The notes under the pieces were generated by a model that did not search any database, had not been told where the DNA came from, and saw only the letters and a list, made by a program, of their open reading frames with translations. From NCBI GenBank assembly GCA_002337385.1, contig DDFY01000011.1:1-64000 (forward strand): a DNA stretch of 64,000 nt. The letters run 5' to 3'. This document shows positions 35,586-44,564 of this stretch, piece after piece. The position numbers were made by a program, and so were the translations under genes. Origin of the DNA: Erythrobacter sp. UBA1916 (GTDB lineage: Bacteria > Pseudomonadota > Alphaproteobacteria > Sphingomonadales > Sphingomonadaceae). Every line of letters starts with the position of its first letter. Position 1 is the stretch's first letter.

Positions 35586-37085
35586 TCAGTTCGAGCGGAC
35601 GACAATCTTGTACTGCTGGCCGGGAACCACCGTCGCATTCCCTGACAGCCCGTTGAGCACCCGGAAGCGGGCCTCCTGAGCATCGGGATAGGCCATGTGC
35701 CGCGCAAGGGTGGCAACCGTATCGCTACGCTGGGCGGTCACGACATCGATCCGGCGCGGCACCACGGCATTGGCCTCGCTCGCGCTGATCCGGCGCATCG
35801 AGTTGAACATCCCGTTGAACACCGAGGCCTGCCCTGCAGGCGTGATCGCCTGGAAATAGAATGCCTGATTGGGCGAGAATTCATAGGCGAACACGGTCAC
35901 ATCGACCTGCTGCTGCCCGTTGTTGACCCGCGCGACGCCATAGGCGGCAAGCAGGCCGTTCACGGTCGTGCGCTGGATCGAGGCTGGCGCCAGGTTGCTG
36001 TTGTTTCCGCCAATTGCCTGGAACACCGAGCGGATGAAACTGTCGAGGTTACCCGAGAAGGGTCCTGTGGTCATCTCGGCCTTGCCGGCATCGCCGATGA
36101 TGCTGACGGACCTGGTCCCATTGACCATGTAAAAGCCCTGAGGCGCGGTGAAGCTCAGCCGCAGTTCGGGATGGATGAACTGACGCCCTTCGATCACGCC
36201 CTGTGCCGGATCGTCACCATACATGAGCCCGTCGATATTATTGAGGAACACGTCACGTTTGGTGATGCCGGTGAGATTGCCAGCAAGCTGCAGCGCATTC
36301 TGCACCCGGCTCGCGGGGTCGGGGTGCGTACTCGCCCATTCGGGGATAGTTGCATTGCTGCGCCCCTGAAGCTGGGCATCGAGGGCATTCTGCGCCGCCA
36401 AGCTAGAGAGCAAACCGGCCATGGCGTGTGGATCGTAGCCCGCTGAAATCAGATACTCGATCCCGAGGTCGTCAGCTTCAAGCTCCTGACTGCGCGAATA
36501 GCTCAGCGTGAGCATCTGCGAGCCCTGCAGCGCCCCATTCGCCAATGTGTTGCCGAGCGCGCTGTTGCCGAGCAGAACCTGGCTAAGGATCGCAACGCCA
36601 AGCCCGCCAAGCTGGTTGCGCTGCGCCGCCGCCTGACGCCGTGCGGAGTGCCGCGCAGCAACGTGACCGACCTCGTGGCCAAGCACGGCAGCCAGCTCCG
36701 CCTCATTGTTCATGAGCGTCGTCAGTTGCCGCGTAACGTAGATATAGCCGCCCGGCACCGCGAAGGCATTGTTCACCGAAGAATTGAGCAGAGTTACGTC
36801 GAATGCGGTCGGGCTGGTCGCCAGCCCCGACTGGACCGCGATATTCTGGCCGACCTGCGACACGTAACGCGCGTGCGGCCCCGACATCGCGCCGCCGAAC
36901 TCGGATACGAACTGCTCGTGATACTGGGCCCCCTGCTGGGCTTCGGCCTGCGTGATCGGCGAGCCCGGCGCGACATTTGCACCCGGAACTGTGGCACAGG
37001 CGGCCAATCCCAACGAGGCACTGGTCGCCGCCAGCAAACCCTTGATACGCGTGGACAAACGAAGTGCGCGGACGCGTTGCGACAT
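35586..37085 (-). CDS. M48-family zinc metalloprotease lipoprotein
   Basis: A 499-residue envelope protease. The N-terminus carries a lipoprotein signal with lipobox LAAC, so it should be lipid-anchored in the periplasm. The M48 catalytic motif is HEVGH in AAVLGHEVGHVAARHSARR, with the downstream EADDLGIEYLISAGYDP glutamate region typical of the BepA/LoiP branch of outer-membrane quality-control proteases. The C-terminal segment (about residues 445-499) with TVATLARHMAYPDAQEARFRVLNG resembles a LysM-like fold that could bind peptidoglycan. Start ATG 37085 has AGGAGG 9 bases before it. It may trim or degrade misfolded outer-membrane proteins. Confidence 0.9.
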   Translation of the reverse strand: MSQRVRALRLSTRIKGLLAATSASLGLAACATVPGANVAPGSPITQAEAQQGAQYHEQFVSEFGGAMSGPHARYVSQVGQNIAVQSGLATSPTAFDVTLLNSSVNNAFAVPGGYIYVTRQLTTLMNNEAELAAVLGHEVGHVAARHSARRQAAAQRNQLGGLGVAILSQVLLGNSALGNTLANGALQGSQMLTLSYSRSQELEADDLGIEYLISAGYDPHAMAGLLSSLAAQNALDAQLQGRSNATIPEWASTHPDPASRVQNALQLAGNLTGITKRDVFLNNIDGLMYGDDPAQGVIEGRQFIHPELRLSFTAPQGFYMVNGTRSVSIIGDAGKAEMTTGPFSGNLDSFIRSVFQAIGGNNSNLAPASIQRTTVNGLLAAYGVARVNNGQQQVDVTVFAYEFSPNQAFYFQAITPAGQASVFNGMFNSMRRISASEANAVVPRRIDVVTAQRSDTVATLARHMAYPDAQEARFRVLNGLSGNATVVPGQQYKIVVRSN

Positions 37086-37211
37086 GTGACGATCCTCCTC
37101 AAGCAACCAGAGGAAGCGCATGCTGCCCCGGCCAGTTCCCTTCCTGACGACCGCTCGCCCATGCCGCACCGGGCGACATAGCAAGCGTCCTAAGCCAAAC
37201 AGCCCAGCGTC

Positions 37212-38165
37212 TTACAGGTTCCGGCCGATCGCGAGGAACCGCTCTTCACGCTGCTTGCGCAAGGTAGCCGAATCGAGCTTCGCGAGCTCGTCGAGTTCCA
37301 TGTCGATAGCATCGGCCAGCGAAGCTACGGCCTTGGCCGGATCACGCTGCGCACCGCCGACCGGCTCAGGCACGATCCGATCGATCACGCCAAGCTCCGC
37401 CAGATCCTGCGCGGTGAGCTTCATCGCCTCGGCTGCATCGGGAGCCTTTTCCGCCGTACGCCACAGAATCGACGCGCAACCTTCGGGCGAGATCACCGAA
37501 TAGACAGCGTGTTCGAACATCAGCACCCGCTCAGCACTGGCCAGCGCCACCGCGCCGCCCGAGCCGCCCTCGCCCGCGATCACGGCCACCATCGGCACGC
37601 CGAGCGCGAGGCAGGCCTCAGTCGAACGGGCGATGGCCTCGGCCTGCCCGCGTTCCTCGGCCTCGATGCCGGGAAAGGCGCCTGAGGTATCCACCAGCGT
37701 CACCACCGGCAGGCCGAACTTGTCGGCCATTTCCATCAGTCGGATCGCCTTGCGATAGCCCTCGGGCTTGCCCATGCCGAAATTGTGTTCGAGCCGGCTG
37801 ACCGTGTCATGGCCCTTTTCGTGCCCGATCAGCATCACCTTACGCCCGCGTAGCGTGGCAAGGCCGCCCATGATCGCGCGGTCGTCGCCATAAAGGCGGT
37901 CCCCACCGAGCGGCATGAAATGATCGAAGCCGAGGCTTACGTAGTCACGGAAGTGAGGCCGGCCGGGATGGCGGGCGACCTGCGTCTTCTGCCAGGGCGA
38001 GAGCCCGGCATAGGTGCTGGCCAGCAGTTTGGAACTGCGCGCCTCAAGCCGTTTCAGCTCGCGCGAGATGTCGACGTCGCCGTCTTCACCCGCTGCGGAG
38101 CGCAGTTCGGCAATCTTGCTTTCAAGGTCAGCGACCGGCTTTTCGAATTCGAGGTAAGCTACCAT
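37212..38165 (-). CDS. accA: Acetyl-CoA carboxylase carboxyltransferase subunit alpha
   Basis: A 317-residue alpha subunit of the carboxyltransferase half of acetyl-CoA carboxylase, which with AccD transfers the biotin-bound carboxyl to acetyl-CoA and commits carbon to fatty acid synthesis. Family blocks visible are YLEFEKPVADLESKI, ARHPGRPHFRDYV, IGHEKGHDTVSRLEHNFGM, GYRKAIRLMEMADKFGLPV, GEGGSGGAVALA and SPEGCASILW. Start is the ATG at 38165 rather than the frame opening at 38201. The gene lies 10 bases downstream of xerD on the same strand. Cytoplasmic. Confidence 0.97.
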   Translation of the reverse strand: MVAYLEFEKPVADLESKIAELRSAAGEDGDVDISRELKRLEARSSKLLASTYAGLSPWQKTQVARHPGRPHFRDYVSLGFDHFMPLGGDRLYGDDRAIMGGLATLRGRKVMLIGHEKGHDTVSRLEHNFGMGKPEGYRKAIRLMEMADKFGLPVVTLVDTSGAFPGIEAEERGQAEAIARSTEACLALGVPMVAVIAGEGGSGGAVALASAERVLMFEHAVYSVISPEGCASILWRTAEKAPDAAEAMKLTAQDLAELGVIDRIVPEPVGGAQRDPAKAVASLADAIDMELDELAKLDSATLRKQREERFLAIGRNL

Positions 38166-38175
38166 GACAGCCGCG

Positions 38176-39069
38176 CTAGCTCGCCGGCCCGTTGCCTGCA
38201 AGGGGATGACGCGCGTTTACCAGTGCCACGAGCCGGGCCGCATCCACATGCGTATAGATCTGCGTGGTCGAAATATCGGCATGGCCGAGCAACGTTTGCA
38301 GCAGGCGCAGGTCCGCCCCGCCCTCGAGCAGGTGGGTAGCAAAGGCATGCCGCAGCACATGCGGGCTCACCCGCTTCGGATCGAGCCCGGCGCGCGCGGC
38401 AAGCTCTTTGATGAGCTGATAGAGCCTGATTCGGCTCAGATAAGCATCGCGCGACGGGAACAGGAACTTCGAGCCCTGCGGACGTACCTCCAGCCAGCGC
38501 GACAGCGCCAGGCGTGCGCGGCTCGACACCGGCACCATCCGCGCCACCCCGCCCTTGCCTACCAGCGACAGAAAGGGCGCATCGCGCGGCACGGCAGACA
38601 GCGGCAGCGACACCAGTTCGCTCGCACGCAGGCCTGAGCCATAAAGGAGTTCGACCAGCGCCAGCATCCGAATCGCGGCCGGTGTGCCGGTTTCCGCCTC
38701 TTCCTCAAGCAGGGTAAAGAGCTTGGAGACGTCATCATGCGACAGCAGCTTCGGCAATGGACGGCGCGCTTGCGGGCGCACGAGCGCCGCCGACGGATCA
38801 TCGTTGCGCCAACCTTCATCCACCGCGAAAGCGAAAAACTGGCGTAGTGCGGATATCCTTCGGGCGACCGAAGACGGCGCCAGATGCGCCCATTGCCCAG
38901 CGAGCCGCGCCAATTGTTCGCGCCCCGCCACACACAGGTCGCCGATGGCTTCCTCGCTCGCCCGCAAGTCGCGGCCATAGGCCTCAAGCGTGTTTCGCGC
39001 CGCTCCGCGCTCGGCCGCGAGCATATCGAGGAAGGCCGCAATCGCACCAGAGGCAGCGCGCGTAGCCAT
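38176..39069 (-). CDS. xerD: Site-specific tyrosine recombinase XerD
   Basis: A 297-residue tyrosine recombinase with the full catalytic set R148 (GSGLRASEL), K172, H237 and R240 (SPHVLRHAFATHLL), H263 (LLGHADISTT) and nucleophile Y272 (QIYTHV). With XerC it resolves chromosome dimers at dif during division. Length and the N-terminal SAM-like core-binding domain fit XerD; the chromosomal context beside accA and aro genes argues against a mobile integrase. It overlaps the upstream 624-residue protein gene by ATGA, so translation is coupled to that gene. Confidence 0.93.
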   Translation of the reverse strand: MATRAASGAIAAFLDMLAAERGAARNTLEAYGRDLRASEEAIGDLCVAGREQLARLAGQWAHLAPSSVARRISALRQFFAFAVDEGWRNDDPSAALVRPQARRPLPKLLSHDDVSKLFTLLEEEAETGTPAAIRMLALVELLYGSGLRASELVSLPLSAVPRDAPFLSLVGKGGVARMVPVSSRARLALSRWLEVRPQGSKFLFPSRDAYLSRIRLYQLIKELAARAGLDPKRVSPHVLRHAFATHLLEGGADLRLLQTLLGHADISTTQIYTHVDAARLVALVNARHPLAGNGPAS

Positions 39070-40943
39070 CAGCCGCGCGCGACAGCCTCTGCCGCTATCA
39101 TGCGCGCTTCGGCAGAGAGGCCCACCTGATCGAGCGCGCGCACGATGGTGTATAGCTGACGCGGCGTCATCCCCGCCCAGCTATCGCCCTGCATTCCCAC
39201 ACTGGCGAGCAGGGCGACCAGCCCCGCGTTGCCTGTTGCCGCTGCCCGCTCGAGCTTGCTGCTCCATGCACCGGTGCGATCGAGCGAAGTGCCAAGCTTG
39301 TTCGCAACATTGCGCGCATCTTCGTTGCTGAGGCGGCCAAGCCCCGCCAGCCCTGCCAGCAGCAAGCGGGCCTTGCTTTCACTTACATCGGCAAAACTCT
39401 CCACCGCGTTCGCGGAAATAGCCGCCTGGCGCGAAGGCTGCGCCAGCACCAGCAGCGCCCAGCCCAAGCTGCCTTCGTCGACAACGCCGCCCCAGCGCAG
39501 GGCATTGCGATCCAGCCCCGCAGTGAGCATCGAGGCGATCAGGTCGCCCGCATCGTCGGAGAAAGCATCGGACGGCTCGATCCGCGCCGCGGCATAGGCT
39601 GTGAGAACCCGTGCGCCGTAGCCGGGGTTGGCCGTCCACAGGCTGCGCATAGCCGCAACCCGCTGGTCGACATCGGCGGCTGCATAGGCCGCCCGCAGCT
39701 GGCGTGCCGGGGCCTTCGCCTGGGAATCGTACTGGTCGCTGGCAAAAAGCAGCGAATAGAGGTCAACCATCGCCGCAGATGAGAGGACGCCGCGCGCTCC
39801 GGCCTCATCTGATGCTTTGACCCGGTCGAGCAGCGGGCTGGCCGGGATCTGCACTTCGACAAGATCAAGATTCGGCTGTTCACCAGGGCTCCGCAAGCCC
39901 TCAGGAAGGTCCGCCCCCAGCGCGCGGGCAAGGCCGAAACGCCAGTATGTGAGGTCTTCAACCCCGTCCCACTCGATGTTGACGGCGCGGCGTCCTTCGC
40001 CTGCGGCTCCGGCGAAGCGCTGGGCAAGCCGCACATCGATGGTCGGGGCCATCTGCGTGCCAAGCACCTTCTGCAATCGCCGCTCACCGCTACGCACCTG
40101 CCCGTCGTAGGCGAGACACAAGCCCTGCATCATCTCCCACTCGCCATCCTCGCGCAGCAGCGGTTGCAGCCTCGCCACCGGGCACATGCCGAGCACATCG
40201 CCAGTAGCCAGATAGCTGCGCATCGCGGCGTCGGCGAGCGCGAGGTTGTAGTTCGAACTGTCGACATCCTGCACCAGTGCGCGGGCCACAGTTTCCTCGC
40301 CCATCGAATTGAGCGCATCGGCGCGCAAGGCAACGAAGCTCGCCGGGTCCATGCCCGCGGGCGCATCGAGCCTGCTAGCCAGCAAGCGCCGCAGCAGGAT
40401 GTGCCCCCAGCGCGAAATCATCGGGCCCTTGGTCGCCGTCAGCGCTGCGCTGACCAGTCGCGCGGGCTGACCAGCGAGGCTGCGCGAGTGGAAGCCGCCC
40501 TCTTTGCTCGACAGCACGCCCACCTTCTCCATATCGCGCCGGGCGGCAGCGGGAATGTCGAACTTGGGCGTGAGGCCAAGAACCTGATTGATCTCGTCGG
40601 TCTCCATCGCTTCCAGTTCAGCAAGCGAGGGGAAGTCTTCGGGCAGGACGATGCCATCACCACGAGCAACTGGCAGGCCCTGCGTAACGCCGGGTAGAGG
40701 CTGGATCACCGGGTTCGCGGTCGTACCAGTATCACCGCCCGCACCTGGCGATGGCGGCGCACTCGGAGCGGGGCCGGAACTGGACGCGCGCGGCGTGGGC
40801 GATGGCGCGGAAGGCGGCGGAGGTGGTGGTGGAGGCGGATTGCCGAAGCCCGGCGGCAGCAGGTCTTCCGGCGCAGCCAGTGCAAAGGTTGCCGAGGTGC
40901 AAGCCAGGGCAGCGCCCGCCAGCAAGAGAACACTACGCTTCAT
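39069..40943 (-). CDS. Conserved-looking exported protein of unknown function
   Basis: A 624-residue protein with a signal peptide (MKRSVLLLAGAALACTSATFALA), a polyproline tract (nine prolines in a row near residue 38), a long proline/serine-rich linker to about residue 85, and then an alpha-helical alanine/leucine-rich domain of about 500 residues that looks like repeated helical hairpins (TPR- or HEAT-like), for example VDLYSLLFASDQYDSQ and VDQRVAAMRSLW. No catalytic motif is recognised. It sits between a 47-residue membrane ORF and xerD, overlapping both by 4 bases. I infer a periplasmic scaffold or envelope-division role, which is only a guess. Confidence 0.75.
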   Translation of the reverse strand: MKRSVLLLAGAALACTSATFALAAPEDLLPPGFGNPPPPPPPPPSAPSPTPRASSSGPAPSAPPSPGAGGDTGTTANPVIQPLPGVTQGLPVARGDGIVLPEDFPSLAELEAMETDEINQVLGLTPKFDIPAAARRDMEKVGVLSSKEGGFHSRSLAGQPARLVSAALTATKGPMISRWGHILLRRLLASRLDAPAGMDPASFVALRADALNSMGEETVARALVQDVDSSNYNLALADAAMRSYLATGDVLGMCPVARLQPLLREDGEWEMMQGLCLAYDGQVRSGERRLQKVLGTQMAPTIDVRLAQRFAGAAGEGRRAVNIEWDGVEDLTYWRFGLARALGADLPEGLRSPGEQPNLDLVEVQIPASPLLDRVKASDEAGARGVLSSAAMVDLYSLLFASDQYDSQAKAPARQLRAAYAAADVDQRVAAMRSLWTANPGYGARVLTAYAAARIEPSDAFSDDAGDLIASMLTAGLDRNALRWGGVVDEGSLGWALLVLAQPSRQAAISANAVESFADVSESKARLLLAGLAGLGRLSNEDARNVANKLGTSLDRTGAWSSKLERAAATGNAGLVALLASVGMQGDSWAGMTPRQLYTIVRALDQVGLSAEARMIAAEAVARG

Positions 40944-41083
40944 CGTGCGGCCTCCGTGGGCCAATCAACCGGCTGCGAAATCTGCCGCATCTCCTCGCGA
41001 CCGCCATCGAACCATGCCACAAGGGCAAGGACGAAAGCCACTACCGCAATCACAACCAAGGCACTCACTCCGCCACGTCTCAC
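40940..41083 (-). CDS. Small single-pass membrane protein of unknown function
   Basis: A 47-residue ORF with GTG start at 41083: a basic head (VRRGGVSA), one hydrophobic helix (LVVIAVVAFVLALVAWF) and a polar tail ending in WPTEAAR. Its TGA overlaps the ATG of the downstream exported protein (ATGA), the same coupling used throughout this cluster, which supports it being real. The start is uncertain: a TTG at about 41059 has a better-spaced GGAG. It is divergent from aroK with a 63-base gap. Confidence 0.55.
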   Translation of the reverse strand: MRRGGVSALVVIAVVAFVLALVAWFDGGREEMRQISQPVDWPTEAAR

Positions 41084-41146
41084 TCTTGTGCAGTCCCGTA
41101 TCGTCCGCTTGCACCAGCGGTTAGCCTATCTATAGGCCATGCGGCA

Positions 41147-41716
41147 ATGACCAAGCCACCCACCCTGCCCGACAACCAAGCACGTGAGGCGCTTGCAGAG
41201 CGCTTGACGCGCCCGCTTGTGCTGGTCGGCATGATGGGCGTGGGCAAATCGTCGGTGGGCCGACGGCTTGCCGCCGCGCTCGACTTCCAGTTCTTCGATG
41301 CCGACGAGGAAATCGAACAGGCAGCGCAGATGGGTGTGCCCGAAATCTTCAATCAGTTCGGCGAGGCCTATTTCCGTGACGGTGAACGGCGTGTCATCGA
41401 ACGTCTGCTCGATCATGAAAAAGCAGTCATCGCCACCGGCGGCGGCGCCTTTGTGCAAGCGCAGACTGCACAGATGATCCTCGATCGCGGGATTGCGATC
41501 TGGCTCGATGCCGATCTTGAAACGCTGCTTGAGCGTGTCACCCGCAACGACAACCGCCCGCTTTTGCGCGGTGGTGACAAGCGCGCCATCCTCGCCCGGC
41601 TGAAGACCGAACGTGAACCGTCCTACGCCCGCGCACCGATCAAGGTGAAAAGCGGCAAGGGACCACACGGCGAAGTTGTCGCGCGCATTCTGGAGGCTTT
41701 GGAACAATGGCAGTAA
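41147..41716 (+). CDS. aroK: Shikimate kinase
   Basis: A 189-residue shikimate kinase that phosphorylates shikimate at the 3-hydroxyl in the chorismate pathway. The Walker A is GMMGVGKSSVGRRLA; the shikimate-binding region follows in FDADEEIEQAAQ and FRDGERRVIERLL, and ATGGGAFV carries the third family glycine run. The ATG at 41147 was chosen; the frame is open upstream to 40751 but only over the divergent gene. It overlaps aroB by 10 bases, so the two steps are co-translated. Shine-Dalgarno is weak. Confidence 0.96.
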   Translation: MTKPPTLPDNQAREALAERLTRPLVLVGMMGVGKSSVGRRLAAALDFQFFDADEEIEQAAQMGVPEIFNQFGEAYFRDGERRVIERLLDHEKAVIATGGGAFVQAQTAQMILDRGIAIWLDADLETLLERVTRNDNRPLLRGGDKRAILARLKTEREPSYARAPIKVKSGKGPHGEVVARILEALEQWQ

Positions 41717-42813
41717 TTCGTGTCGAGCTGGCCGGGCGCGCTTATGACGTGCGCGTGGGTGCCGGATTGCTGGCAGACTGCGCCAAGCAATGCGCGCCGC
41801 TGCTGCGCAAGACGGACGTTCCGATCGTTACCGACGTCAACGTGTCGCATCACTGGCGCGAAACGGTGACGGCCTCTCTGGTCGAGGCCGGCTTCAAGCC
41901 GCATTTCCTCGTGCTCGATCCCGGCGAAGCGGCCAAGAGCTGGTCCGGGCTCGAAGGCGTGGTCGAGTGGTTGCTTGGCAAGGGGGTCGAACGCGGCGAC
42001 CATATCGTGGCTCTCGGCGGCGGCGTGATCGGTGACCTCACCGGCTTTGCCGCCAGCGTTCTGAAGCGCGGCTGCGGCTTCATCCAGATCCCGACCACCT
42101 TGCTCGCACAGGTCGATTCGTCGGTCGGCGGCAAGACCGCGATCAATTCCAAGCAGGGCAAGAACCTCATCGGCGCGTTCCATCAGCCCGCCTTGGTGCT
42201 GGCCGATACCGGCGCGCTGACCACCCTGCCTCGCCGCGAAATGCTCGCGGGCTATGCCGAGGTTATCAAGTACGGCATCCTCGGCGATCCGGAATTCTTC
42301 GCCTGGTGCGAGGATAATGGCGCAAGCGTGGTCGATGGCGATGCCGATGCCCTCGTCCGCGCAGTAGAGCAGAGCGTGGCCGCCAAGGCGCGAATCGTGG
42401 CTGAGGACGAACGTGAAACCTCCGGGACGCGCGCGCTGCTCAATCTGGGCCACACCTTCGGCCATGCGCTCGAAGCGGAAACCGGCTTTTCCTCGGCTTT
42501 GCTGCACGGTGAGGGCGTGGCGTTGGGGATGGTGCTGGCGGCGCGCTATTCCGCGCGAATCGGCAACATCAGCACCGCTGACGCAGAGCGCGTGACGGCC
42601 GCCATTGCCTCCTCGGGACTGCGCAGCGAAATCTCCGAGCTTGCGCTATCGTGTTCCGGCAGCGAGCTGGCCGCGCACATGCTGCACGACAAGAAGATGG
42701 ACGCAGGGACCCTGCCCTTCGTCCTGCTCAAAGGCATCGGCAAAGCCTATCTCGACAAGAATGTGGCGATGGATGACGTGGCGGAGTTTCTGTCCGAACA
42801 GCTGGCCCGCTGA
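41707..42813 (+). CDS. aroB: 3-dehydroquinate synthase
   Basis: A 368-residue NAD-dependent enzyme converting DAHP to 3-dehydroquinate, second step of the shikimate pathway. Visible are the NAD and metal region HIVALGGGVIGDLTGFAAS, then IPTTLLAQVDSSVGGKTAIN, the zinc histidine segment LNLGHTFGHALE and the histidine in LLHGEGVALGM. Length is typical. It follows aroK with a 10-base overlap. The remnant DUF421 gene and gor converge on it from the other strand. Cytoplasmic. Confidence 0.97.
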   Translation: MAVIRVELAGRAYDVRVGAGLLADCAKQCAPLLRKTDVPIVTDVNVSHHWRETVTASLVEAGFKPHFLVLDPGEAAKSWSGLEGVVEWLLGKGVERGDHIVALGGGVIGDLTGFAASVLKRGCGFIQIPTTLLAQVDSSVGGKTAINSKQGKNLIGAFHQPALVLADTGALTTLPRREMLAGYAEVIKYGILGDPEFFAWCEDNGASVVDGDADALVRAVEQSVAAKARIVAEDERETSGTRALLNLGHTFGHALEAETGFSSALLHGEGVALGMVLAARYSARIGNISTADAERVTAAIASSGLRSEISELALSCSGSELAAHMLHDKKMDAGTLPFVLLKGIGKAYLDKNVAMDDVAEFLSEQLAR

Positions 42814-42819
42814 TCGTCC

Positions 42820-43108
42820 TTATTCCTTGCGCTCGCTGTCCGACAGCATGGGAGCAAGCGCGCTGTAATCGGCCGCGCGGCCATCGGCGATAACGCTGAA
42901 GTCACCATCCGTCTCAAGCACCACGGCTGCCACGAAGCCCTCGCTCAGCGAGATATCCTTCAAAATCATGGTCGACGCGAGAATCGAACACCTTGAGTTT
43001 GGCCAGCGAACGTTTGCCAGCGACAAGCAGCACCAGAATGATGAGCGCGTAAATACACAGGCTCGAGAGCGCTATCCGCGCGATATCTGTCCAGCTGTCG
43101 AACCACAT
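42820..43108 (-). pseudogene. DUF421 (YetF-like) membrane protein gene, internally deleted remnant
   Basis: Two overlapping minus-strand frames look like the two ends of one DUF421 protein. The 43108 frame gives MWFDSWTDIARIALSSL, a hydrophobic helix, then VAGKRSLAKLKVFD, the usual N-terminal helix and signature; a second frame carries SLSEGFVAAVVLETDGDFSV, typical of a C-terminal cytoplasmic domain. Intact members have about 150-230 residues with two or three helices and a domain between these blocks. Here the middle is missing and the frame changes, so I call it a decayed gene. The N-terminal helix may still be translated as a 64-residue peptide. Confidence 0.6.
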
Positions 43109-43145
43109 GCCTCTCTAACGAACGAGCGGCATGGACGGCCCGCAA

Positions 43146-44489
43146 CTATTTCAGCAGCACCAGCTCTTCGGACATGCTCGGGTGCAGCGCGACGGTGTCG
43201 TCAAAGGCCTGCTTGGTCAGCCCCGCCTTCAGCGCGACAGCGGCGACCTGCAGGATCTCCGGCGCTTCCGGCCCGATCATATGGATGCCGAGGATCTTGC
43301 CCGAGGTATCGTCCACGATCATCTTGTAGAGGCCGCGCTCCACATTGTGTGCGAACAGGTTCTTCATCGGGCGGAAGTCCGACGTATAGACCTTGACCCC
43401 GCCGTACTGGCTGCGCGCCTCGCTTTCGGTCATGCCCACGCCCGCCAGCGGCGGCTGGGTGAAGACGGCGCTGGGGATGTTGTCATAGTCGACCGTGCGC
43501 CGGTTGCCGCCGAACAGGCTGTCAGCAAAGGCATGACCTTCACGAATCGCCACCGGAGTGAGCTGAACGCGGTCGGTCACATCGCCCACGGCATAGATGC
43601 TCTCGCAGCTGGTCTGGCTATATTCGTTGACCTTGATCGCACCGTTCTTCGCCAGCTCGACGCCGACGTTCTCAAGGCCGAGCCCTTCGCTGTTGGGCTT
43701 GCGCCCGGTCGCGATCAGCACCTGGTCGGCGCGAATCGGGTTTTCGCTGCCGGTGTGGACGAGCAAGCAATCGCCATCGCGCTCGACCTTCTCGATCTCG
43801 CAGTTCATGCGGAAATCGATCCCGCGCGACATGGCAATGTGGAGCATCCGCTCGACGATCTGCACGTCGTAGCCGCGCAGCACCTTCTCCGAGCGATTGA
43901 TGACCGAAACTTCCGAGCCGAGCGCGTTGAAGATCGAGGCGAACTCCATCGCAATATAGCCGCCGCCCTGCACCACCAAGCACTTGGGCTGTTCCTTCAG
44001 ATGGAAAACCTCGTTCGAGGTGATGCACAGGTCGTTGCCGGGAAAGTCGGGCACAGAGGGCCAGCCACCGGTGGCGATAAGGATCGTCCCCGCGGTGACC
44101 TTTTTCCCGCTGGCCAGAGCAATTTCGTGCGGTCCGGTGATCGTCGCGCGTTCGCGGAACAGCTCGACCTCGTGGCTCGACAAGGTGTTGCCATAGAGGC
44201 CTTCGAGCCGGTCGACATCGGCCATCACGAAGCTGCGCAAAGAATCCCAGTCGAACTTGGCACCTTCGACGGTCCAGCCATACTTGTCGGCATGCCCCAG
44301 TTCCTCGGCGAACATGGAGCCGTACACGAGCATCTTCTTCGGCACGCAGCCGCGGATGACACAGGTGCCGCCGACGCGATGTTCCTCGGCGATCGCGACC
44401 TTCGCGCCGTGGCTGGCAGCAATGCGCGATGCGCGCACGCCCCCGGACCCGGCACCGATGACGAAGAGGTCGTAGTCGTAATCGCTCAT
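43146..44489 (-). CDS. gor: Glutathione-disulfide reductase
   Basis: A 447-residue FAD-dependent disulfide reductase that uses NADPH to keep glutathione reduced. The FAD loop GAGSGGVRASR and redox disulfide GGTCVIRGCVPKK (C43, C48) are at the N-terminus, the NADPH-binding glycine loop GGGYIAMEFASIF lies in the middle with an arginine (NRSEKVLRGYD) expected for NADPH preference, and the C-terminal dimer helix carries HPSMSEELV with the catalytic histidine. Length fits glutathione rather than mercuric or dihydrolipoyl enzymes. A hairpin just before the ATG encloses its AAGG ribosome site. Confidence 0.93.
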   Translation of the reverse strand: MSDYDYDLFVIGAGSGGVRASRIAASHGAKVAIAEEHRVGGTCVIRGCVPKKMLVYGSMFAEELGHADKYGWTVEGAKFDWDSLRSFVMADVDRLEGLYGNTLSSHEVELFRERATITGPHEIALASGKKVTAGTILIATGGWPSVPDFPGNDLCITSNEVFHLKEQPKCLVVQGGGYIAMEFASIFNALGSEVSVINRSEKVLRGYDVQIVERMLHIAMSRGIDFRMNCEIEKVERDGDCLLVHTGSENPIRADQVLIATGRKPNSEGLGLENVGVELAKNGAIKVNEYSQTSCESIYAVGDVTDRVQLTPVAIREGHAFADSLFGGNRRTVDYDNIPSAVFTQPPLAGVGMTESEARSQYGGVKVYTSDFRPMKNLFAHNVERGLYKMIVDDTSGKILGIHMIGPEAPEILQVAAVALKAGLTKQAFDDTVALHPSMSEELVLLK

Positions 44490-44490
44490 G

Positions 44491-44529
44491 ATATGGCCTT
44501 GCTCTGCTGTCTGGCGGAGCAGGCCATAT
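44491..44529 (-). promoter_or_regulatory. Hairpin covering the gor ribosome binding site
   Basis: A 13-14-bp stem with one bulge (ATATGGCCTTGCTC against GAGCAGGCCATAT) ends two bases before the gor ATG. The gor Shine-Dalgarno AAGG lies in its downstream arm, so folding in the RNA would block ribosome access. No T-run follows it, so a terminator of rhlE is less likely. Confidence 0.55.
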
Positions 44530-44564
44530 GAGGATTGCGCGGAAGAATTGAAAGGCGTTGCGGC

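Noticed and set aside
38176..39069. Phage or island integrase
   Set aside because: The tyrosine recombinase lies among housekeeping genes, with no attachment repeats or phage genes, and matches XerD.
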